This document shows, one piece after another, positions 14,857-20,947 of a stretch of 21,865 nt of DNA; within the stretch, counting starts at the first letter, position 1; every line of letters starts with the position of its first letter. The notes beneath the pieces were generated by a model. The model ran no database searches. It worked only from the letters and a program-made list of their open reading frames with translations, and had not been told where the DNA came from. Source of the stretch: Dehalococcoidales bacterium (GTDB lineage Bacteria > Chloroflexota > Dehalococcoidia > E44-bin15); assembly GCA_030615555.1 (NCBI GenBank), contig JAUWZB010000003.1:1-21865 (forward strand), read 5' to 3'. Both the position numbers and the translations under genes were made by a program.

Positions 14857-15600
14857 ATGAAAAGGTCATTACTTGTTTTGGTGCTGCTCGCCATCGTCTG
14901 CCTCGCCCTAGCAGGCTGCTGCCCGCCAGCGGTGGCAACACTCACCATCTCCCAGATTCCCTGGCCCGACGAGGAGGTGACAACCTACACCATCGAGGAT
15001 CAGGACGGCAACACCATAGGGAGCTGTGAGCTTACAGTGCACAAGGATGGCGATACCTACATCCTGACTGACCATCTCGAGCTCACTATAGAGGGAATAG
15101 AGGCAACAGATGACACCACGATAACAGTTAATGCCACCGATCTTAAACCCATCTCGGGGATGGAGACGATGGTCATCAACGAACAGACAATGGAGATCAC
15201 CACCACCTACAGCGCTGGCGAGCTGGCCATCACTGCTACCGTTGATGGCGAGGTGCAAAGCGCCACCATCCCTATCCCCGCTGACGCCTACGATGATGGC
15301 GAGGGGTACTTCCTCCTCCGCACCATACCCTTTGAAATTGGCTATGCCGCCACCTTTACCGATGTCCTTGCTGCCTCTGCGGCTACGCCCAAAACCACCA
15401 TTACTGTAGTCGGTGAGGAAGAGGTAGAGGCACCTTTAGGAAGCTTCGATTGCTACAAACTGGAGGTCTCCATTGCCGGCATTCCTGGGAAGCAATACTT
15501 CTGGTATGGTGTAAATAGCCCACACTATCTGGTCAAGTTCGAGGTCGAGGGCGAGGACATCACCATCATCATGCTGCTGGAGGCAGTCTCAACCCCCTAG
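14857..15600 (+). CDS. Predicted lipoprotein with DUF3108-like beta-rich domain
   Basis: 247 residues. The start has a positively charged n-region, a hydrophobic core and a lipobox LALAGC ending at about Cys22, so it is an exported lipoprotein. The remainder is a beta-rich, acidic, Thr-rich domain with a repeating strand pattern. Near the C-terminus APLGSFDCYKLEV and WYGVNSPHYLVKFE resemble DUF3108-type domains, whose function is unknown. AAAGGAGG stands 4 nt before the ATG at 14857; a GTG at 14842 would overlap the fusion gene's stop. A PrsW-like gene fragment starts 18 nt downstream with its own Shine-Dalgarno, so the two were probably one operon. Confidence 0.8.
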   Translation: MKRSLLVLVLLAIVCLALAGCCPPAVATLTISQIPWPDEEVTTYTIEDQDGNTIGSCELTVHKDGDTYILTDHLELTIEGIEATDDTTITVNATDLKPISGMETMVINEQTMEITTTYSAGELAITATVDGEVQSATIPIPADAYDDGEGYFLLRTIPFEIGYAATFTDVLAASAATPKTTITVVGEEEVEAPLGSFDCYKLEVSIAGIPGKQYFWYGVNSPHYLVKFEVEGEDITIIMLLEAVSTP

Positions 15601-15618
15601 CCAGCCGTAGGAGAGCTT

Positions 15619-16020
15619 TTGGCACAAGCCATCTGGGATTTCTTCGTCTCCTTCTTCCAGAACCCCAGTGGTTGGGGGATTGGGCTGGCTTTTGCCTTTG
15701 GCGCGGTGTGGCTCGCCGCCTTCGCTCCACCGCTGCGGAGGCTTGGGCTTAGAACACCGCTCCTCATCGCTGCCCTGCTTGCGGTCTTCGTCTCCAGCGC
15801 CATCCTCACCCTGGCCGCCATTAGCTTCATTCAGATCCCCCTTCAGACCTGGAGCGGGCAGGCGCTTAACCACTTCTGGAGTGAGGAAACCCTCCTAGAC
15901 TGGATCCTCCTCGCCGGGATACCGGCAGACCCTTCATCGTTCATCACCACGAGCGAATGGTTACCTTCGGCGGATACTGAGATTATTGCACATGCCACAC
16001 CCTTACCCTACAACAAGTGA
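15619..16020 (+). pseudogene. N-terminal fragment of a PrsW-like membrane protease, interrupted
   Basis: A TTG start at 15619, 6 nt after AGGAG, opens a 133-codon frame. The first 100 or so residues hold two to three hydrophobic segments (GWGIGLAFAFGAVWLAAFA, LLIAALLAVFVSSAILTLA, LDWILLAGIP). After LLAGIP (about 15924) the sequence changes abruptly to a hydrophilic, low-character tail ending at a TGA at 16018. In PrsW-type proteases this point should lead into a further helix with the EExxK motif, which is absent. A matching C-terminal half lies 3.5 kb away at 19420-19713. I infer one gene broken by insertion of the intervening cassette. It could instead be a short intact membrane protein. 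Confidence 0.6.
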
Positions 16021-16191
16021 AGCTGCGGATACCCGCACTAAACGAAGGCAAAAAATCACCCTGAAAGTTCTATCTATCGAATAACTCGACGAGCAACAAT
16101 AGCCGCGTTGCTTTTCCAGCAAGCGCAAAGCTCAGTAGCAGCAAAGGGTAGTTTGGGTGCCTCAGTCAATCGACACAGTTTGAAGCGGATA
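16021..16191. other. Intergenic sequence without a recognisable gene
   Basis: This gap between the broken protease and the cassette promoter has no convincing open frame. It has a lower G+C look than its surroundings and one imperfect hairpin at 16105-16126 (GCG-TTGCT paired with AGCAA-GCGC, one bulge) with no T run, so I do not call it a terminator. It is probably foreign DNA brought in with the cassette. Confidence 0.35.
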
Positions 16192-16220
16192 TTTATGCCT
16201 AGCAGAACCTGTGCTATAAT
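16192..16220 (+). promoter_or_regulatory. Extended -10 promoter of the dehydrogenase-kinase-aldolase cassette
   Basis: A perfect TATAAT at 16215-16220 preceded by TG one base upstream (extended -10), with a weak -35 TTTATG at 16192-16197 and a 17-bp spacer. The start would be near 16227, only about 12 nt before the dehydrogenase ATG. Confidence 0.6.
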
Positions 16221-16238
16221 CTCCTCGCGGGGTATAGT

Positions 16239-17237
16239 ATGAAGGCACTTATTCTAGCTCCTTTTAGTCCATCCGTCCTAGAAAGGCTAGGGCAAAGCCT
16301 GGAAGTTATCTATGAAAGTTGGATGGACACCAGGAGGCTGGTGCCCTCAGCGGAGCTTATTGAGCGCATTCAAGGGCAGGATATAGAAATAGTCGTAGTC
16401 GAGGCTGACTTCGTTTTTCGCGAGGTTTTCGAGAAGGGCAGAAACCTGAAGCTTGTGGCGGTTTGCAGAGGCAATGTGACCCATGTTGATGTAGAAGCAG
16501 CCACCGAGCATGGTGTGCTGGTAGTTAACACCCCAGCTCGGAATGCCATTGCTGTGGCAGAGCTGACGGTGGGTTTGATGCTCGCTCTGGTGCGAAATAT
16601 CCCTGCGGCACATCAAATGGTCAGCTCAGGTGGATGGGTTGACCCAACTGCCTGCTACTCTTCGTTTCGCGGCACTGAGCTTGCCGGGAAGACCATAGGT
16701 ATAGTAGGGTTTGGGGCTATTGGGCAACAGGTGGCCAAGAGACTCAGCGCCTTTGAGACCTCTATCATAGTATACGACCCCTATGTCGACCCCGAGGAAA
16801 TCAAAAGGGTGGGAGCCAGGCCACTGGATCTAGATGAGCTGGTTACGCAATCGGATTTTGTCACTCTCCACTGCCCATCTCTCCCAGATACCATAGGCCT
16901 GATCAGTGCCCAAAGAATTGCCTCGATGAAGCCGACTGCCTATTTGGTGAATACTGCCAGTGCAGCCATTGTTGATCGGGATACGATTGTCCTGGCTTTG
17001 AGGGAAGGCCATATCGCTGGGGCTGCCTTCGATGTCTATGAGACCTGGCCTGTGCAGCCGAATAACCCGCTTCTGAAGCTAGACAACGTAATCCTCACCC
17101 CCCACATTGGAGGGTCGACGGATGAGACCGTGGAGCGCCATTCCAGGATGATTGCTGACGATATAGAAAGATTTTTAAGTGGGGAGCCCCCCAAGAATTT
17201 GCTCAATCCTCAAGCGTGGGGTAAAGTTGTCAGATAA
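16239..17237 (+). CDS. D-2-hydroxyacid dehydrogenase family protein with altered active site
   Basis: 332 residues with the PGDH-like two-domain plan: an N-terminal substrate domain, then a Rossmann NAD-binding domain with GFGAIG (about 157-162) and an acidic residue in VYDPYVD that favours NAD over NADP. It ends with the family's LTPHIGGST carrying His289. Two catalytic positions are unusual. Where the family has NTARG or NASRG, this has NTASAA (Ser241 for Arg). Where the Glu of xEP should stand in DVYxxEP, it has DVYETWP (Trp270). Enzymatic turnover may be changed or lost. GGGG precedes the ATG weakly. The kinase gene overlaps its 3' end by 11 nt. Specificity is unknown; the partners suggest sugar-acid or deoxysugar metabolism. 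Confidence 0.85.
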   Translation: MKALILAPFSPSVLERLGQSLEVIYESWMDTRRLVPSAELIERIQGQDIEIVVVEADFVFREVFEKGRNLKLVAVCRGNVTHVDVEAATEHGVLVVNTPARNAIAVAELTVGLMLALVRNIPAAHQMVSSGGWVDPTACYSSFRGTELAGKTIGIVGFGAIGQQVAKRLSAFETSIIVYDPYVDPEEIKRVGARPLDLDELVTQSDFVTLHCPSLPDTIGLISAQRIASMKPTAYLVNTASAAIVDRDTIVLALREGHIAGAAFDVYETWPVQPNNPLLKLDNVILTPHIGGSTDETVERHSRMIADDIERFLSGEPPKNLLNPQAWGKVVR

Positions 17238-18759
17238 ATACGTTCTCGCCTTAGATGCCGGCTCTTCGGGTGGCCACGTCCTGATTACCGACCTCCGAGG
17301 TGACCCAGTGTCTTCTGCGCAACGGGAGTGGACCTACGATACACCTGCTGAGGTTGCCCCGCTGGGGCGGGAATTCGATCCCACAGGGTTTTGGGATATC
17401 ATCTGCCAAATTATTGCAGAAGCCATCAAAAAGGCGGCAATAACCCCTGACCAAATCATCGCGATCAGTGCTGCCAGCCAGAGACAGGGTGTGGTCTTCC
17501 TCGATAAGGATGGGCATGAGCTATATGCCGGACCCAATATTGACCTCAGGGCTCTAGCTGAAGGCTTCTCCATCGATAGCGAGTTTGGCAATGAGATTTA
17601 CCGGATCACCGGTCATATCCCTTCCTTTCTCTTTACTCCCGCCAAGCTGAGATGGTTCAAGACGAATCATCCCCATACCTATGAGCGGATAGCCACAGTG
17701 CTTTCCATCAGCGACTGGATCATTTACCGGCTCTCTGGTGAGCGAGTAGGCGAAGTCACCTGCGTCAGCGATATAGGCCTGGTTGACATTTGCGAACGGA
17801 AGTGGTCTAGCCGGTTGATGGAAATGCTTGAGCTGCCTGCGGGGATTTGTCCCCAGATCACAACTGCTGGTACCTGCGTTGGAGCGACCACGCCGGCTGC
17901 TGCTGAGCAGACGGGCCTGGCTCCTGGCACATTGGTTGTCGTAGGTGGTGCCGACACCCAATGTGGCTTACTTGGCATGGGGGTAAAAGATGAAGGGCAG
18001 GTGGGGATTATGGCAGGCTGGAGTGGCTCTATTCAAATGGTGACCGCCCAGCCCATTATCGATTCCAGGTGTAGGCTTTGGACAGGTTGCCATGTTATTG
18101 CGGGAAGGTGGATCCTGGAAAGTAACGCTGGGGAATCGGGTGGTGCCTATCAGTGGCTAAAAGGGCTCATCTTCGGCGAGTCGAATACAGATATATACGC
18201 CCGGATGGATAGTTTGGCACAGGAGGCGCCACCTAGTTCTGAAGGTGTGCTTGCCTTCATCGGGCCAATGGTAATGGATATGAGCCGTCTAAGACCGAGC
18301 CTGGGGGGCTTTATTTTCCCCACTACCCCAAGTGTGACAAATATCGAGAGAAAACATCTCATCAGGGCGGCGCTGGAGAACCTCTGCTTCGCTTTTAAGG
18401 CCAATTACGCGCAGCTGGAGGAGGTTTCCCATCTGAGAGTGGAGGGGGTAAGCATCGGCGGCGGTTTAGCGCAGAGCCAATGCCTGGTGCAAATTCTCTC
18501 CGATTTGCTTGGCATGGAAGTGGCTTCCTTCGAGATGCCCCAAGTCTCATCCCTGGGAACAGCTATGTGTGCTGCCGTTGGCTCTGGCATCTATGACAAC
18601 CTGGAGCAGGCTATGGACGCGATGCGACCCATACCCAGGATAGTTGAGCCAGATCCCAAAAGGGCTCAAGAATACGCCCAGTGCTACGGGAGATGGCTTA
18701 CCACCGCTAAATGGCTGGAGGATTTAAATGAAAAATGGTATGAGCAAATGGAACTCTGA
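17227..18759 (+). CDS. FGGY family carbohydrate kinase
   Basis: 510 residues, ribokinase-unrelated FGGY fold (actin-like ATPase). The N-terminal phosphate loop is YVLALDAGSSGGH with Asp10. ISAASQRQG, Asp106 in GPNIDLRA and the catalytic-base segment VVGGADTQCGLLG (Asp243) follow, and the C-terminal nucleotide site has VSIGGGLAQSQ and SLGTAMCAA. Phosphate-2 and adenosine motifs are in order, so it looks active. The overall form recalls LsrK-like, rhamnulokinase-like and xylulokinase-like kinases. The TTG at 17227 (followed by SDKYVLALD) is the best start; it overlaps the dehydrogenase gene. It probably phosphorylates a keto-sugar that the aldolase then cleaves. The sugar is not determined. Confidence 0.88.
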   Translation: MSDKYVLALDAGSSGGHVLITDLRGDPVSSAQREWTYDTPAEVAPLGREFDPTGFWDIICQIIAEAIKKAAITPDQIIAISAASQRQGVVFLDKDGHELYAGPNIDLRALAEGFSIDSEFGNEIYRITGHIPSFLFTPAKLRWFKTNHPHTYERIATVLSISDWIIYRLSGERVGEVTCVSDIGLVDICERKWSSRLMEMLELPAGICPQITTAGTCVGATTPAAAEQTGLAPGTLVVVGGADTQCGLLGMGVKDEGQVGIMAGWSGSIQMVTAQPIIDSRCRLWTGCHVIAGRWILESNAGESGGAYQWLKGLIFGESNTDIYARMDSLAQEAPPSSEGVLAFIGPMVMDMSRLRPSLGGFIFPTTPSVTNIERKHLIRAALENLCFAFKANYAQLEEVSHLRVEGVSIGGGLAQSQCLVQILSDLLGMEVASFEMPQVSSLGTAMCAAVGSGIYDNLEQAMDAMRPIPRIVEPDPKRAQEYAQCYGRWLTTAKWLEDLNEKWYEQMEL

Positions 18760-19402
18760 AAAGAAAGCCGTGCTTGAGGCCGCTCAGCAGATGGCCCAAA
18801 AGGGATTGGTAGTGGGCACCTCGGGAAATGTGAGCATGCGTCTCGGGGAGCACAGCGGACGGGAATTGCTGGCCATTACTCCCAATGCGCGCTATTACGA
18901 TTCGCTCGATGTCGATGACATAGTAGTAGCCGATTTCGAGGGAGAGAACGTTGAAGGGGAACTCGCTATCTCTATAGAGAAGATGTTGCATATCGGGATT
19001 TACAAAACGCGCAAGAAGGTAAATGCAATCATTCACACTCACCCCGTTTTCGGCAGCGCCATTTCGGTTGCCGCCCTGGAGATCCCCGCCTTTCTCGACG
19101 ACCAGGTTACCTATATTGGCGGGGAGATAAAAGTGGCCGAATATGCTCTTCCCGGCACCCAAGATCTGGTAGAGAATGTGCTATCGGCGCTGGGGCCCAG
19201 AAACGCGGTTCTACTAGCAAATCACGGCGCCCTCAGCGTGGGGAGGGACATGAGGGAAGCCTTTACCATCTGCGAGTTGGTAGAGAAGACGGCTAAGATA
19301 TACGTGTATGCCCTGAGCCTGGGGAGGATAAACCCACTTCCTGCCGAGGCAGCGGCGGTGGAAAAGGCTTTCTTTAATTTTCTCCACGGCGATAGCGAAT
19401 GA
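18728..19402 (+). CDS. Class II aldolase, L-fuculose-phosphate aldolase-like
   Basis: 224 residues, the AraD/FucA fold. Zn ligands are His103 and His105 (IIHTHPVFG) and His166 (LLANHGALSVG), and the catalytic acid is Glu84 (ISIEKMLH). The phosphate-binding TSGNVSMR at about 31-38 is intact. Such enzymes split a 1-phosphorylated ketose to dihydroxyacetone phosphate and an aldehyde, or epimerise ribulose-5-phosphate (AraD). The ATG at 18728 has GGAGG 6 nt upstream and overlaps the kinase by 32 nt, so the two are tightly coupled. The stop at 19400 lies about 20 nt before the resumed protease sequence. Confidence 0.88.
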   Translation: MKNGMSKWNSEKKAVLEAAQQMAQKGLVVGTSGNVSMRLGEHSGRELLAITPNARYYDSLDVDDIVVADFEGENVEGELAISIEKMLHIGIYKTRKKVNAIIHTHPVFGSAISVAALEIPAFLDDQVTYIGGEIKVAEYALPGTQDLVENVLSALGPRNAVLLANHGALSVGRDMREAFTICELVEKTAKIYVYALSLGRINPLPAEAAAVEKAFFNFLHGDSE

Positions 19403-19419
19403 TACGATAGCTATAATAC

Positions 19420-19713
19420 CATGGGAAATTTGCCGTGGCCTTCCACATCGGGGCCACCGCCATCCTCGCCTATGGGCTGTTCAAGGACGAGTGGTAGCAG
19501 TTCTATCTCCTGGCAGCTCTCCTCCACTTCCTCACTAACTATGGTGTGCTCCTGCTCCAGGGGGCATATCTTACCACCTTTCAGGCGGAGATTTACATTG
19601 CGGTGGTGGCGCTGGTGACCGTAGGGCTAGCCCTGTGGCTCCGCTGGAGACCAAAAAGGAAGATACCTATAGCCTCTGAAACTCAAGAAGAACCCGGTCA
19701 GTCGTATCCTTGA
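19420..19713 (+). pseudogene. C-terminal fragment of a PrsW-like membrane protease with an in-frame TAG
   Basis: Read from 19420 this frame gives FAVAFHIGATAILAYGLF, a TAG at 19495, then QFYLLAALLHFLTNYG, two more hydrophobic stretches and a basic, hydrophilic tail ending at a TGA at 19711. HIGAT and HFLTN fit the conserved His motifs of PrsW-type intramembrane proteases. It has no start codon or ribosome-binding site of its own. The TAG falls where a second Trp (TGG) is likely (DEW-stop-QFYLL), a one-base change. It appears to be the missing half of the gene beginning at 15619, with about 100 middle codons lost. Family assignment rests on remembered motifs, so moderate confidence. Confidence 0.6.
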
Positions 19714-19826
19714 CCTTGACACGCTCGGCGATGCGCCAGCTCACTACCGTATATGATGCGCTTAGGGGAGCAGCCCAATGTTGTAGCGATATCCGAATGT
19801 GGCTTCTATACGTTTCTTTGATCAAC

Positions 19827-20534
19827 TCAAACTTCGCTGATAATGTGCATTGGTTGCGATCTTTTCCGTCCACGTACTGCAAAAATGACCATGAGTATAC
19901 CTGCTATGAGCGCTACTATCCCCCCAACGGCCATTCCCACACCGACCCCGAATATCAAGGGAACCTTCGCGCCGATGGCTACGTCCAGATCCACGCCGCG
20001 ATACCCATCATCGTTCATCAGCATGAGCGAATAGGTGCCCGTCTCCAGTTCCCACTCTAAAGTCTGGGTTCCGGTGCCAGACATTTCCGCTGTCCAGAAT
20101 GTTTGGGATGTGGGGGCTGCGGGTACCGAACTGCCGGGGTGATTTGTATACTCCACTTCATAGGGGCGAAAGCTGAAATCGGTGATCTCATCATACTCAA
20201 CATCGCTGAGGTAGCCGCTCAAATAAGACTCCTCAGCCACTCCTATAAAGATTCCTTTCGAGGGATCGTTGTTTGAGCCTTCTACCTTAAAGGTGACTAA
20301 GTCGCCCAAATCCCAAGCCCGATGCCATCCCCAACCCCAATTCCATTCCTCGTCAAACTCTATGTCGGCGGGCTCGGTCACTATGGCATAGGATCCTCTT
20401 TCAAACGTGTGATACTTGGTAGTGATAAATCCTTCGCTATCTGTGAGGGCAATGTGCACCCAGAGCAAAGCCCCGCCACCGAACAGGAGAGGCACTGACC
20501 CCAGTAGGATGAGGACTCCGAAGATCAGAAGCAA
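19827..20534 (-). CDS. Conserved-looking membrane protein of unknown function, two TM segments
   Basis: 235 residues. A hydrophobic segment at about residues 1-30 (LLIFGVLILLGSVPLLFGG) is followed by an exported or lumenal domain of about 160 residues and a second membrane segment (about 195-222, GVGVGMAVGGIVALIAGIL) with a basic RGRKR tail. The domain begins ALTDSEGFITT, has a Trp-rich patch (EEWNWGWGWHRAW), SNNDPSKGIFIGVAEE and QTLEWELETGTYSLMLMNDDG. This suggests a beta-sandwich that could sense or bind something outside the membrane. The start is TTG at 20534 after GGGAAGGA; no ATG is available upstream. I do not recognise a named family. It stands 54 nt downstream of the tRNA gene and is convergent with the protease remnant. 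Confidence 0.7.
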   Translation of the reverse strand: MLLIFGVLILLGSVPLLFGGGALLWVHIALTDSEGFITTKYHTFERGSYAIVTEPADIEFDEEWNWGWGWHRAWDLGDLVTFKVEGSNNDPSKGIFIGVAEESYLSGYLSDVEYDEITDFSFRPYEVEYTNHPGSSVPAAPTSQTFWTAEMSGTGTQTLEWELETGTYSLMLMNDDGYRGVDLDVAIGAKVPLIFGVGVGMAVGGIVALIAGILMVIFAVRGRKRSQPMHIISEV

Positions 20535-20588
20535 AATCCTTCCCGTGCTTATAATAACACCCCCGCGAAGTTCAGAATGCTTCTAGAA

Positions 20589-20662
20589 TGGCTGGGGAAC
20601 CAGGATTCGAACCTGGCCTTGCAGATCCAGAGTCTGCCGTCCTACCGCTAGACGATTCCCCA
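20589..20662 (-). tRNA. tRNA-Gln (anticodon CUG), CCA encoded
   Basis: The minus-strand sequence folds as a cloverleaf. The acceptor TGGGGAA pairs with TTCCCCA. The D-arm has CTAGCGGTAGGAC. The anticodon stem CAGA/TCTG holds the loop CTCTGGA with anticodon CTG, and the T-arm is CCAGG-TTCGAAT-CCTGG. The discriminator is G and the 3' CCA is encoded (20589-20591). It closely resembles bacterial tRNA-Gln. The U1-A72 first pair is the usual determinant for tRNA-Gln amidation by GatCAB. Confidence 0.95.
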
Positions 20663-20671
20663 GCGTTTCAT

Positions 20672-20700
20672 ATTATACCGCAAGCTGCTCGCTCTGGCAA
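20672..20700 (-). promoter_or_regulatory. Promoter of the tRNA-Gln gene
   Basis: TTGCCA (20695-20700, 5 of 6) with a 17-bp spacer and perfect TATAAT (20672-20677) on the minus strand. The predicted start, near 20665, is only a few bases before the mature tRNA 5' end at 20662. Confidence 0.75.
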
Positions 20701-20703
20701 AGC

Positions 20704-20901
20704 CTACTTGTCAGTCTCGCCTTTCTCCGGAGGATCGGGAAAAGGCAAGCCGGAGATACCACAGCAGCCACCGCTTCCCGCTATCCTAAAGCTGCGCTCG
20801 ATAAAGGAGTCACACCCTGCCTTTTGCTGCTCATGGCTTATCTTGCCATGCAACAGGCACTCCTCCTGTTCCGTGAAATAAACGCAAAGAGAACAATACA
20901 T
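20704..20901 (-). CDS. Small cysteine-rich protein, possible zinc-binding
   Basis: 65 residues, starting ATG at 20901 with AGGGTGA 4 nt upstream. The Cys/His pattern is C3-x2-C6-x8-C15-x2-H18-x11-C30 (MYCSLCVYF, ECLLHGK, AGCDSF), followed by CC near residues 46-47 and a Pro/Glu-rich tail. The first half resembles short CxxC...C...C domains that hold a metal. It lies 42 nt downstream of gltX on the same strand, and its stop is directly before the tRNA promoter. It may be in an operon with gltX. Function unknown; the good ribosome-binding site and patterned cysteines argue that it is real. Confidence 0.55.
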   Translation of the reverse strand: MYCSLCVYFTEQEECLLHGKISHEQQKAGCDSFIERSFRIAGSGGCCGISGLPFPDPPEKGETDK

Positions 20902-20913
20902 GCAATCACCCTG

Positions 20914-20947
20914 ATTATAGATTAAGTCGATATGTTCTCGCTGTCAA
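20914..20947 (-). promoter_or_regulatory. Weak candidate promoter elements before the cysteine-rich gene
   Basis: A perfect TTGACA (20942-20947) overlies the gltX stop and a perfect TATAAT (20914-20919) follows, but the 22-bp spacer is too long for standard sigma-70 use. Either the TATAAT has an unrecognised -35, or a poorer -10 (TAATCT at 17 bp) is used. Confidence 0.25.

Noticed and set aside
16105..16126. Hairpin as an intrinsic terminator upstream of the cassette
   Set aside because: The stem is bulged and no U-tract follows.
19421..19618. 65-codon plus-strand frame beginning at the ATG at 19421
   Set aside because: It is out of frame with the membrane-protein sequence and gives a Ser/Pro-rich shadow; the +2 shifted frame carries the real PrsW-like residues.
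20588..20881. 97-codon plus-strand frame overlapping the tRNA
   Set aside because: Starts within the antisense of tRNA-Gln and runs antisense to the cysteine-rich gene; no supporting features.
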